This document shows, one piece after another, positions 45,335 to 53,977 of a DNA stretch of 64,000 nt. The stretch is from Brucella pseudogrignonensis. Lineage in GTDB: Bacteria > Pseudomonadota > Alphaproteobacteria > Rhizobiales > Rhizobiaceae. The position numbers and the translations under genes are program-made. The notes beneath the pieces are model-generated. The model saw only the letters and a list, made by a program, of their open reading frames with translations. It had not been told where the DNA came from and ran no database searches. The first letter of the stretch is position 1. The number at the start of each line of letters is the position of its first letter. The stretch spans positions 248,001 to 312,000 of the forward strand of contig NZ_NNRM01000039.1 of NCBI RefSeq assembly GCF_002252525.1. The letters are read 5' to 3'.

Positions 45335-46808
45335 GATCCTATGCAAGCTCGCCGCGGAGCTTGATAATTTGCCTCCGCTTTTCCATGGAGGATGATCATG
45401 AGCGCTGAACGTGTCAACGATTGTTATGTCGCCCTCGAACTCAGCCAACGCACATGGCTGATCGGCTTTCTTTTGCCCGGCACGGATAAGGTTCAGATAA
45501 TGACGGTTGCCGGTGGTGACGCCGAAGCTCTTCTGTCGGCGCTCGGAAGGATTGAAAGCCTGGCAGGAACTCGGTTGGCTGCAGAATGCACCATGGTGTC
45601 GATGCGGGTCTGCTACGAGGCCGGTTATGACGGCTTCTGGCTTGCCCGTTATCTTATCGATCGCGGCATCGATACCACAATCCTGGACCCATCCAGCTTT
45701 CTGGTTTCGCGACGAGGCCGACGTGTGAAGACAGATCGCATCGATGTCGAAGCGATGGTGTTTACGCTGAAGGCGTATTTGCTCGGAGACAGGTCAGTTT
45801 GTCGACCAGTTCGGCTGCCCTCAGTCGCGGAAGAAGACGCGAAGCGTCTTTCTCGGGAACGCACGCAATTGAAGAGGGAGCGCACGCGGCACGTCAATCG
45901 CATCCGCGCCTTGCTCGTGCTTCACGGTATCCGCTCTGTTCCTGGTCTTTGGGGAGGACGCTGGAAGGAGGCACTTTCGAATATCCGGACCGGTGATGGC
46001 AGGGAATTAGGGCGGTTCATCTTCCGTGAGCTTTGCCGCCAGTTTGAACGGCTCGATCTCGTGCACTCGCAGCTCAAGAGCTTAGAGAAGGAGCGCATTC
46101 AGGCTTGCGAGACCGAAGGAGCCATCAACGACAGCGGGAAGATCAGGGTGCTGAAGCAGCTTGACGGCATCGGTGAAGTGGGTGCCACACAGTTGGTCGC
46201 CGAAGTGTACCATCGAACATTCAAAAACCGAAAGCATCTGGCCTCTTACCTAGGACTGTCACCCAGCCCCTATTCCAGTGGCGAGGTCCATCGGGATCAA
46301 GGCATCAGCAAAGCCGGAAACAAACAGGCTCGAGTGATGCTCGTCGAACTGGCGTGGTGCTGGCTTAAATACCAGCCACAGAGCGAACTGACGCGATGGT
46401 ATCGCGCCCGCTTCTCGGGGCATGGAAGTCGGTCCGGGAAGGTCGGAATAGTCGCCTTGGCCCGCAAACTCGCAATAGCGTTCTGGCGGTTTATCGAAGA
46501 TGGCGTAGTCCCTGAAGGGGCTACACTAGCAGTCGCCACCAAGTAAGGTTTGACTGCCGACGGGCAGTTGAAGGGGAAGCGCGGCTACCGTGCGTAGAGA
46601 TGGACATCAGACGCCGAGTTGTAGTTTGGTAACGCGCTTCAAGCAGACGCCTGGCCACCATGAATCGGGATTATGGTCGGGAGCAATGGCTCCAGCCGAA
46701 TACAAGTCGAGGCACCAGTGTGCCAGATCGCCAGACGACTGCGAATAACTGGAGGAAAGCAATTTTGGGCAAGATGGAAGAAGGATTGACAAACACCGCT
46801 TCATACAA
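45335..46808 (+). mobile_element. IS110-family element A inserted in IS3 OrfB
   Basis: Boundaries are set by rejoining the interrupted transposase gene: GGAATTCGTTATA | GATCCTATGC on the left and TTCATACAA | GTCTCTACG on the right, restoring the codons WRRD-YNEFRPHS. About 1474 bases. No target duplication is evident, as expected for IS110. Confidence 0.8.
45398..46546 (+). CDS. IS110-family transposase A
   Basis: 382-aa DEDD recombinase that moves IS110-type elements through a circular intermediate. N-terminal RuvC-like domain (CYVALELSQRTWLIGF, LAAECTMVS, VKTDRIDVEAM) and C-terminal Transposase_20 domain (LKQLDGIGEVGATQLVAEVYHRTFKNRKHLASYLGLSPSPYSSG...GISKAGNKQARVMLVELAW). Start 45398 has GGAGG six bases upstream; an ATG at 45392 is too close. 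Note the first acidic residue lies in ALELS rather than the usual GIDVS/GLDLA. Complete and without stops, so possibly active. Confidence 0.9.
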   Translation: MSAERVNDCYVALELSQRTWLIGFLLPGTDKVQIMTVAGGDAEALLSALGRIESLAGTRLAAECTMVSMRVCYEAGYDGFWLARYLIDRGIDTTILDPSSFLVSRRGRRVKTDRIDVEAMVFTLKAYLLGDRSVCRPVRLPSVAEEDAKRLSRERTQLKRERTRHVNRIRALLVLHGIRSVPGLWGGRWKEALSNIRTGDGRELGRFIFRELCRQFERLDLVHSQLKSLEKERIQACETEGAINDSGKIRVLKQLDGIGEVGATQLVAEVYHRTFKNRKHLASYLGLSPSPYSSGEVHRDQGISKAGNKQARVMLVELAWCWLKYQPQSELTRWYRARFSGHGSRSGKVGIVALARKLAIAFWRFIEDGVVPEGATLAVATK

Positions 46809-46898
46809 GTCTCTACGCCAATCCTCCATCTTAATGCGGGCGTCGTCAAGACTCATGAACCAGTGGGCGTTCAGGCACTCGGCTCTGAACTTGCCATT
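46809..46898 (-). pseudogene. IS3-family OrfB, second fragment
   Basis: 90 bases encoding, on minus, NGKFRAECLNAHWFMSLDDARIKMEDWRRD, the part of an IS3 transposase just after the catalytic Glu. It is held between IS110 element A on the left and element B on the right. Confidence 0.85.
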
Positions 46899-48254
46899 GA
46901 TGGGGGAGACGGTCCCGCTCCAACCCGGTTCGTCGTATGATGAATAGCCAACTCAACCAGGAGCCATTGATATGATTGCCAGCACAATCGGCCTTGATCT
47001 GGCCAAGCATAACTTTCACGTCCATGCGGTGGATGCCGCGGGTTTAGTGATTAAAACCGCTGCGCTCCGGCGAAGCGAGATGATCAAGTTCTTTCAGAGT
47101 GCTAAGCCATGCCTTGTTGGCATGGAAGCTTGCGCTACCGCACACTACTGGGCCCGCGAACTGACGAAGCTTGGCCACGAAGTCAAATTGATCCCGCCTT
47201 CGTACGTTAAGCCGTTTGTACGGCGCGGCGCTAAGAATGATGCTGCGGACGCTGCAGCCATCTGCGAAGCCGTCCGTCGACCTGATATGCGTTTCGTTGC
47301 GATCAAATCGGAAGCCAACCAGGGCTTCCTGATGTTACATCGAGCTCGAGGTCTGCTGGTGAGACAACGGACCATGGCAGTATGTGCGATCCGCGCTCAC
47401 CTTGCTGAGTTTGGAATTATCTTCGGTCAAGGTCGACAACGCATCGAGACCATAATCCCTTCGATAGAGGAAGTCGCAGCGTCGTTACCAGAACATGCCC
47501 GGTTCGCATTGAACAGTCTTATGCGAACGGTCGGCGAGTTGAACACGCAGATAGAGGGAATTGAGACGAAGCTGGCGGAAGTGGGCCGATCAGATCCAGT
47601 CTCCAATCTGCTATCTTCGATCCCAGGTGTCGGCCCAATCACGTCTACGGCTATCGCTGCGACCGTTCCGAACGCGAGAATGTTTCGCTCTGGTCGAGAG
47701 TTTGCCGCCTGGCTGGGCTTGACCCCACGTCAAAACTCCAGCGGTGGCACAACTCGATTAGGAGGCATAACGAAGCAAGGAGATGCGTACCTGCGTCATC
47801 TGCTTGTGATCGGTGCCAGAAACATCGTTCGGTATCCAAAAGCGCGAGCGAAAGTCGGCGGAGCTTGGATCGACGCTTTGCTGCAACGACGGCGTCCTAT
47901 GATTGTGGCCGTCGCCGTGGCCAACAAGCTTGCCCGGATCATCTGGGCGATGATGACGAATGGAGAAATGTTCAGAGAGGCACACGTTAAGGCCGCATAA
48001 GGCCGCAACCCAATCCAGTTGGTGTAAGGTGCAGAAGCAACAGATGGTCATCCAGCGGAGCTGAGGATCGAGCAAACCCGGAGAGCTTTAGGCGCCATTC
48101 AAGCGCGACCCGTTGATGAGGCCTCGATCCGCGTACTCCATCAGGGCCAGCGACCATTGTATCGGTCGCAGTTAAAGGCCGAATACATGAACGCACCCGA
48201 ATGATGACCTGAACTTGCAGAAAGCCTCTTGCGCCCGCGGGGCCGTCTATACAT
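46899..48254 (+). mobile_element. IS110-family element B inserted in IS3 OrfB
   Basis: Edges follow from rejoining the host gene: TTGCCATT | GATGGGGG on the left and CTATACAT | GAAGCTCTC on the right, restoring YIESF-NGKFRAEC. About 1356 bases. It has 73 bases before the transposase ATG and about 254 after the stop. Confidence 0.8.
46972..48000 (+). CDS. IS110-family transposase B
   Basis: 342-aa DEDD transposase of the IS1111/IS110 group, different from transposase A. N-terminal STIGLDLAKHNFHVHAVDAAG and VGMEACATAHYWAREL, then VRRGAKNDAADAAAICEA; C-terminal LSSIPGVGPITSTAIAATV, FAAWLGLTPRQNSSGGTTRLGGITKQGDAYLR and ANKLARIIWAMM. Start 46972 follows CAGGAGCC. All acidic positions look intact, so it is likely mobile. 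Confidence 0.93.
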   Translation: MIASTIGLDLAKHNFHVHAVDAAGLVIKTAALRRSEMIKFFQSAKPCLVGMEACATAHYWARELTKLGHEVKLIPPSYVKPFVRRGAKNDAADAAAICEAVRRPDMRFVAIKSEANQGFLMLHRARGLLVRQRTMAVCAIRAHLAEFGIIFGQGRQRIETIIPSIEEVAASLPEHARFALNSLMRTVGELNTQIEGIETKLAEVGRSDPVSNLLSSIPGVGPITSTAIAATVPNARMFRSGREFAAWLGLTPRQNSSGGTTRLGGITKQGDAYLRHLLVIGARNIVRYPKARAKVGGAWIDALLQRRRPMIVAVAVANKLARIIWAMMTNGEMFREAHVKAA

Positions 48255-48620
48255 GAAGCTCTCGATGTAGCTGTTATCTGTCGGCTTGCCGGGCCGGGAG
48301 AAGTCGAGCACCACCCCCTTATGGTAAGCCCATAGATCCAGGTCACGAGAGATAAATTCGCTGCCATTATCCACACGAATAACCGCAGGATAACCGACCT
48401 GACGACATATCCGTTCGAGGGTCTGCACCACATCCTCACCACGATAACTGAAGCGGGCATCAACTGCTGGCGAGAAGCGTGAGAATGTATCAACCACCGT
48501 CAGGATGCGGATCTTCCGTCCTGTCGCCAATTGATCATGGACAAAATCCATTGCCCAAACATGGTTGGAATGGGTCGCATCTGTGCGATCAGCGCGAGGC
48601 TTCGCCTTCACCGCCGTAAC
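48255..48620 (-). pseudogene. IS3-family OrfB, first fragment
   Basis: Minus-strand codons KPRADRTDATHSNHVWAMDFVHDQLATGRK, VVDTFSRFSPAVDARFSY, VIRVDNGSEFISRDL and PGKPTDNSYIESF, the DDE core of an IS3-type transposase (Asp in AMDFV, Asp in VDNGSEF, Glu in YIESF). The gene is cut right after the catalytic Glu by element B, and its own N-terminal ~100 residues are missing at the junction with the phosphoketolase relic. Confidence 0.9.
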
Positions 48621-48621
48621 G

Positions 48622-50212
48622 TGTTGCTACGATCAAGAAGTATGCCGATGCAAAATCACCAGAACGTCCGTTCTGGCCCATGACCATCGTGCGAAGCCCG
48701 AAAGGCTGGCGGGTCCCAAAACAGTCGACGGTCAAATTGTAGAGAACTACTGGCGCTCGCATCAGGTGCCTGTTGCTAACTGCCGGAAAACAGTGGACAC
48801 AGACAAATCCTCGAAGACTGGCTGAAAAGCTACGTTCCGGAGGATCTATTTAACGAGAACGGTTCATTGAAACCCGAATTGCGTGAGCTCGCTCCAAAGG
48901 GCAAGTTACGTATGGCTGCCAACCCACATACCAATGGTGGATTGCTGCGCACCGAACTTTACACACCCGATATCCGTGGTTATGCTGTGGCTGTGGATCA
49001 ACCCGGCCTGATCAAGGCCCAATCAACCAAAATTCTTGGTGAATATCTCCGCGACGTTTTAAAGCTGAACGAACGGGAAAAGAACTTTCGCATCTTTGGC
49101 CCAGATGAAACAGCTTCCAACCGTCTAAGTGCTGTTTTCGACGTAAGCGACCGTGTTTGGATGGCGGAAACGTTTGATACCGATGATCATCTGTCCTCAG
49201 ACGGGCGAGTAATGGAAATACTGAGCGAGAACTTATGCCAAGGTTGGCTCGAAGGCTATTTGCTGACTGGAAGGCACGGCTTTTTCTCTTGCTATGAGGC
49301 TTTTGTTCACATCGTTGATGCGATATTCAATCAGCATGCCAAATGGTTGCAGGTTGCGCAAAATTCGAATGGCGAGAGCCAATATCATCGCTCAACTATC
49401 TCCTGACATCCCACGTATGGCGTCAGTATCATAACGGCTTTTCCCATCAGGACCCAGGTTTTGTTGATCTTGTTGCGAACAAAAGTGCAGACGTGGTTCG
49501 AGTATATTTTCCACCGGACGCCAACACGTTGCTGTGGATTGGCGATCATTGCCTGAAAACCTGGGACCGCGTCAATGTGATCGTGGCGGGCAAGCAACCC
49601 GAACCACAATGGCTTGCAATGGAGAACGCCATACGCCATTGCGAAGCGGGTCTGGGCATATGGGATTGGGCCGGCGCTGAAGACGGTCTGGAACCAGACA
49701 TTCTGATAGCTTGCGCGGGCCATGTCCCGACAATGGAAACCCTCGCTGCTGTTGATCTACTGCGTCACTCTCTACCGCATCTGCGCACCCGCGTCGTCAA
49801 CGTCGTGGACCTGATGATTTTACAGTCACCTCAGCATCATCCTCACGGCATTTCTGATGAAGATTTTGATCAGATTCTCACAACCCACCGTCCGGTCATC
49901 TTCGCATATCACGGCTATCCTTATCTCATTCATAGGCTCATTTATAACCGGGCCAACCACCCAAACTTCCATGTGCGAGGCTTCATCGAAAAGGGAACAA
50001 CAACAACGCCTTTCGATATAGCGGTTCTCAACGAACTGGATCGCTTTCATCTAGCGATTGAGGCGATAAGACGTCTGCCACTAGGTAACGAGATTGCGTT
50101 CCCTCTGATTGCCGGTTTAGAAGAAAAACTGGCCTTGCATAAGAAATATGTTTGCGAGCACGGAGAGGACATGCCCGAAATCAGGGATTGGAAATGGCCT
50201 TACACGAGATGA
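48622..50212 (+). pseudogene. xfp: Phosphoketolase (xylulose-5-P/fructose-6-P), truncated and frameshifted
   Basis: Thiamine-diphosphate enzyme that splits xylulose-5-P or fructose-6-P to acetyl-P. The surviving part starts at TIKKYADAKSPERPFWPMTIVRSPKGW; roughly the first 240 residues, with the ThDP diphosphate site, are absent at the IS3 junction. Frame changes are needed near 48716, near 48795 and near 49370 (after QVAQNSNGE the sense continues as [13 protein letters not shown]). The rest is well conserved: [40 protein letters not shown]-like, [23 protein letters not shown]-like, [17 protein letters not shown] and [12 protein letters not shown]. Clearly inactive. Confidence 0.93.
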
Positions 50213-50418
50213 GCATTCTGAACCGGATCAGACCTACTTGTCATTTTTGGCTAGGACTAATTGTGATGAACTCGGAGGTCTCCGAGCAGGAGCGACAACC
50301 GGCCTCCTATTATTGCTATATGCGCGAGCATTAACTCTCAGCTGACTGCAGTCTTTTTCAGCGCTCGGAAGACCTGCGCTGACAAAATGAAACTATGGTT
50401 CCGTTACGACAAAAACTG

Positions 50419-50919
50419 CTAATCTAGTGGTTCTTTTGGCCAGCGGCGCTTAACGAACCCTGCCGGAACAATCGTGGAAGGATGAGAACAACTCCGTCGT
50501 TGCCAAGTTTTGTCATGTATGATCATTCCGACCAGCATTGCGATGACGAAGAGAACAGTTTGAGGAAGCCCCATCGACAATGCCGCGAGGGCGGGACCGG
50601 GACAGAAGCCGCCAATGCCCCATCCCAGACCGAACAGCGCCGAGCCAATGATAAGAGGGGCATCGATCCGTCGGCGCGTTGGCACATGAAAACTGTCGTC
50701 GAATATTGGATGCTGCATCCGCTTCGTTATATGAACACCAATGAAGGCCATGACAACCGCGCCACCAAGAACAAAAGCAAGACTTGGGTCCCATACGCCG
50801 AAAATGTCTAGAAAGCCTTGTACACGAACGGGATTGAGCATTCCAGACATAGACAGTCCAAAACCAAAAACGGCACCGGATGCAAGAGCGCTGCAGAATT
50901 GATAAAACTTTAAGTTCAT
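50419..50919 (-). CDS. YeeE/YedE-type sulfur transporter half, DUF6691-like
   Basis: 166-aa inner-membrane protein with four to five spans. Conserved family segments: ALASGAVFGFGLSMSGMLNPVRVQGFLDIFGVWDPSLAFVLGG and GLGWGIGGFCPGPALAAL, including the channel cysteine in GGFCPGP. Thiosulfate or related sulfur uptake/efflux is the known theme of YeeE proteins. The ATG at 50919 overlaps the stop of the companion half gene. A 60-residue upstream in-frame extension overlaps that gene and is not real. Confidence 0.88.
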   Translation of the reverse strand: MNLKFYQFCSALASGAVFGFGLSMSGMLNPVRVQGFLDIFGVWDPSLAFVLGGAVVMAFIGVHITKRMQHPIFDDSFHVPTRRRIDAPLIIGSALFGLGWGIGGFCPGPALAALSMGLPQTVLFVIAMLVGMIIHDKTWQRRSCSHPSTIVPAGFVKRRWPKEPLD

Positions 50920-51326
50920 AGCCCCAGACCTCGCAGCACAGTAACAGCAATCACTCCTGTTCCCAGAAAGGTAACAACCGCTGCAATTGATCGCGGTGAG
51001 AGACGAGCCAGCCCTAACACACCGTGCCCGCTCGTGCAGCCTGACCCCATGCGCGCACCGAAGCCGACAAGAAGTCCGGCGACGATGATCAGTGGCCATC
51101 CAGTAGTAATTTGCACAGCGGGCCAGGTGCCGAAAACGGTCAGATAACTAATTGGCCCGATTACCAATCCCACGACGAACGCAAGGTTTGTTAACGACGC
51201 GCTTCTCTGTAAAAGTCGCCCGACGATTCCACTTACTCCAGCAATCCTGCCGTTAAGGATCAGGAGCATCGCTGCTGAAACCCCGATTAACATCCCGCCG
51301 ATAAGTGAGGATAGATAAGTGATCAT
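50916..51326 (-). CDS. YeeE/YedE-type sulfur transporter half
   Basis: 136-aa membrane protein, N-terminal half of a split YeeE-type transporter: GGMLIGVSAAMLLILNGRIAGVSGIVGRLL and GFGARMGSGCTSGHGVLGLARLSPRSIAAVVTFLGTGV, with the conserved Cys in GSGCTSGHG. Together with the following gene it makes the complete pore. GGAGGGTGTAGA lies before the ATG at 51326. Part of the bigR operon. Confidence 0.9.
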   Translation of the reverse strand: MITYLSSLIGGMLIGVSAAMLLILNGRIAGVSGIVGRLLQRSASLTNLAFVVGLVIGPISYLTVFGTWPAVQITTGWPLIIVAGLLVGFGARMGSGCTSGHGVLGLARLSPRSIAAVVTFLGTGVIAVTVLRGLGL

Positions 51327-51664
51327 TCTACACCCTCCACGCAAAAGATGTCATAAAGGGCAGCGACCAATTGAGCCGCCTTGTCTTCTGTGAGACGATA
51401 GAAAATCTGTTTTCCATCTCGTCGCGTCTCGACTATTCTGGAGCTGCGCAATACGGTTAGGTGCTGCGACAGGTGTGGTTGACCAACCCCGATTTTTTCT
51501 TCAAGTTCACCTACGGAGTATTCGCTCTCCACCAGGCAGCATACGATCATCAGACGCGCTGGATGGGACAGTGTCTTGAGCAGGTCTGCCACTTCGCCCG
51601 CGCGCAGAGATAGTTCAATGGAAGATAGCCCCGCTTTCATTATTGCCATCCTGTCTACGGTCAT
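51323..51664 (-). CDS. bigR: BigR-type ArsR-family repressor
   Basis: 113-aa winged-helix repressor. The HTH is VGELEEKIGVGQPHLSQHLTVLRSSRIV with the beta wing RRDGKQIFYRL. Two cysteines lie where BigR has its redox pair (CCLVE at about 43-45, and FCVEG near the C-terminus), known to form a di- or polysulfide bond that releases DNA. The ATG at 51664 overlaps the TGA of the upstream blh gene; another ATG lies six bases earlier. It should repress its own operon through the A/T-rich box near 52980 and sense sulfide. Confidence 0.87.
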   Translation of the reverse strand: MTVDRMAIMKAGLSSIELSLRAGEVADLLKTLSHPARLMIVCCLVESEYSVGELEEKIGVGQPHLSQHLTVLRSSRIVETRRDGKQIFYRLTEDKAAQLVAALYDIFCVEGVE

Positions 51665-52959
51665 TCCCATGCAGCCCCTTCCAATGCATCCAGTGGAAAC
51701 TTCAGATAACGCTTACCGTCGGCTTCTGGCTCAGGTAGACGTCCACCACTTATGTTCACCTGCAAAGCATGCAGGATGAGCCTTGGCATTGGCAGCGTTT
51801 TGTCGCGCTCTTTCCGCAATGCAACGAATGTTTCTTCCAACTCGCCAGCAATGTGCGAATTGAAGTTTCTCTGGTTCGCTACAGTGCTCTCCCAACGCGG
51901 CGTACGGCCACCAGGCTGGTAATCATGTCCGGTGGATAGCCGCGTCTCATCAGGAAGTGCTATGATATTCTGGATTGACTCCCACAATGCTCGCGCATCG
52001 CCGCCGGGAAAATCGGCCCGCGCCGTACCGCTATCTGGCATAAAAACTGTCTCATGCACAAAGGCGGCATCGCCAACCACGTAAGTGATGGAGGCGAGCG
52101 TATGCCCCGGCGAGAACAGAACCCTGGCATCAATGGAACCGATGTTGAACGTCTCGCCATCGGCAAACAGCCGATCCCATTGTGAGCCATCGGTGGCAAG
52201 CTCGGGCCAGTTGTAGATCTCCTTCCACAGCTTCTGGACTCTGATTACATGCTCGCCTATCGCCGTCTTTGCGCCCGTTTTCTCCTTAAGGTACTGAGCT
52301 GCGGAAAAGTGGTCGGCGTGTGGATGGGTGTCGAGAATCCATTCGACTGTCAGTCCACTATCACGGACGTATTCGAGAATTGTGTCTGCATTGATCTCCG
52401 CCGTTGACCCCGACTTTTCATCAAAGTCGAGAACGGGATCTACAATTGCGCACATACCGGTCGTCGGATCGGACACCACTTCCTGAACACTGGAGGTTCG
52501 CCTATCGAAAAAGCCTTTTACCTGCGGGCGACGGTCAGCGAAGCGTTGAAGCCACGATGCTGCGACACTGGTATCAAAGCCGAGCTGCTGTCCGAATGGT
52601 ACGACGTCTTCAACAGATATGCGTCCGTCCAACACCTCACCGATCAGATGAAGGCTGAGCGAACGCGTACCTGTTTTGCAATGCGCAAGCACGGGGCCAT
52701 CGGATTTTCTGACCACCGCCTGAAACGCACGCACATCAGCTTCAGTGATCGTATTCATTGCGACCGGAATATACGCATAAGAGAGATCGCATTGGTGGGC
52801 TGCATCGCATTCAGCCTGGTTTCCAGGTTGGTCTGCATCCTCACCGTCGGGACGGTTGTTGACCAGCGTTCTGAAGCCACTTCGATCTAGTACCCTGAGC
52901 TCTTCCGGGCCTGGCTGCGAAGATACCGACAGCCTCTCGGATATTCTGGTGACGGGCAT
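51661..52959 (-). CDS. blh: Blh: rhodanese-like/DUF442 plus persulfide dioxygenase fusion
   Basis: 432-aa bifunctional sulfur enzyme. Residues about 1-115 are the TIGR01244/DUF442 phosphatase-like sulfurtransferase domain with the P-loop HCKTGTRS. The rest is an ETHE1-like MBL dioxygenase: THPHADHFSAA zinc motif, His in FSPGHTLASI, MPDSGTARADFPGGDA with the Asp ligand and STGHDY. Known Blh proteins detoxify sulfide by oxidising persulfide to sulfite. The start at 52959 follows CGGAGGGTAAG; 29 codons upstream in frame are A/T-rich promoter sequence. First gene of an operon with bigR and the YeeE-type halves. Confidence 0.92.
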   Translation of the reverse strand: MPVTRISERLSVSSQPGPEELRVLDRSGFRTLVNNRPDGEDADQPGNQAECDAAHQCDLSYAYIPVAMNTITEADVRAFQAVVRKSDGPVLAHCKTGTRSLSLHLIGEVLDGRISVEDVVPFGQQLGFDTSVAASWLQRFADRRPQVKGFFDRRTSSVQEVVSDPTTGMCAIVDPVLDFDEKSGSTAEINADTILEYVRDSGLTVEWILDTHPHADHFSAAQYLKEKTGAKTAIGEHVIRVQKLWKEIYNWPELATDGSQWDRLFADGETFNIGSIDARVLFSPGHTLASITYVVGDAAFVHETVFMPDSGTARADFPGGDARALWESIQNIIALPDETRLSTGHDYQPGGRTPRWESTVANQRNFNSHIAGELEETFVALRKERDKTLPMPRLILHALQVNISGGRLPEPEADGKRYLKFPLDALEGAAWE

Positions 52960-52969
52960 CTTACCCTCC

Positions 52970-53012
52970 GATAATAACATTATATAATATACTATAATGT
53001 ATAATATTTTGG
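52970..53012. promoter_or_regulatory. BigR box and promoter of the blh operon
   Basis: An almost pure A/T stretch, ATTATATAATATACTATAAT then GTATAATAT, forming an imperfect palindrome just before the blh ribosome binding site. BigR operators in Xylella and Agrobacterium are A/T-rich palindromes of this kind overlapping the -10 region. Confidence 0.6.
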
Positions 53013-53174
53013 TTTTCAAGCCCCCCTCGAAAATGCAGATTTTCACAACCTGCGCAGAAGCTCTAACGAAAAAGATCGCCGGAGAAGAACGCTATACCTT
53101 TAAATTTTTAGGCCACTGGCAAAGGGTCTCGATAGAGGTATGATGATATGCATCCAATGTCCGGAGGTACCTCA

Positions 53175-53870
53175 ATGGGCCGATTGCATACAGAAAAACA
53201 CCTCGTATACCGGATCGGATGGCTTCGTGCAGCGGTACTCGGCGCCAATGATGGTATTGTCTCAACGGCAAGCCTCATTTTGGGCGTCGCATCTGCTTCA
53301 ACGGGAACGACGCAGATAGTAGTCGCTGGCATCGCGGGCCTTGTCGCAGGCGCGATGTCTATGGCGGCGGGTGAGTATGTTTCTGTCAGCTCTCAATCCG
53401 ATACGGAGTTGGCAGATCTTGCCAGAGAACGCAAGGAACTCGAAACTCAGCCCGGAGCAGAGCTCAATGAATTGATGCAAGCCTATATTGATCGCGGCCT
53501 AACCCCGGAATTGGCCCGGCAGGTGGCAATACAGCTGACCTCACGCAATGCTCTGGAAGCGCATGCCCGTGACGAACTGGGAATTGTCGAACACATGGAA
53601 GCACGGCCTGTGCAAGCAGCGCTGACCTCAGCGGTCACGTTCTCGATCGGGGCCGTCCTACCCTTACTGATGGCGGTCATCGCGCCTGCCTCCATCTTGC
53701 TTTACGCGGTTGCTATCTCTTCCTTGTTGTTTCTGGCGTTTCTAGGCGCCATCGGCGCCAAGGCGGGAGGAGCTAATATACTTAAGGCAACCGTTCGCGT
53801 CACCTTTTGGGGCGCATTGGCGATGGCAATCACGGCTGGTATTGGGGCCCTGGTCGGCACAGCGGTCTGA
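53175..53870 (+). CDS. VIT1/CCC1-family iron/manganese transporter
   Basis: 231-aa membrane protein with five spans. The family opening is clear: WLRAAVLGANDGIVSTASLILGVASA, then VAGAMSMAAGEYVSVSSQSDTELADLARE with the metal-binding Met/Glu positions, the cytosolic helical segment (ERKELETQPGAELNELMQAYIDRGLTPELARQVA) and the closing ILKATVRVTFWGALAMAITAGIGALVG. Eukaryotic relatives move Fe2+/Mn2+ into the vacuole; bacterial ones are presumed exporters. Start 53175 has GGAGG seven bases upstream. A P-type metal ATPase follows on the same strand. Confidence 0.93.
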   Translation: MGRLHTEKHLVYRIGWLRAAVLGANDGIVSTASLILGVASASTGTTQIVVAGIAGLVAGAMSMAAGEYVSVSSQSDTELADLARERKELETQPGAELNELMQAYIDRGLTPELARQVAIQLTSRNALEAHARDELGIVEHMEARPVQAALTSAVTFSIGAVLPLLMAVIAPASILLYAVAISSLLFLAFLGAIGAKAGGANILKATVRVTFWGALAMAITAGIGALVGTAV

Positions 53871-53977
53871 CCGTCGATCTGAGTTTTTAGGGAATACATA
53901 TGTAAAGAAAAATTAAAGTAGTCGGTGAGAGGCATGGCTCTAGAATTTGCTCATTCTATAGGTCGGGGAGACTGAAG

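Noticed and set aside
45335-48254. Composite transposon bounded by two IS110 copies
   Set aside because: The two transposases are different and each sits separately in the same IS3 gene, so nested insertion explains the layout.
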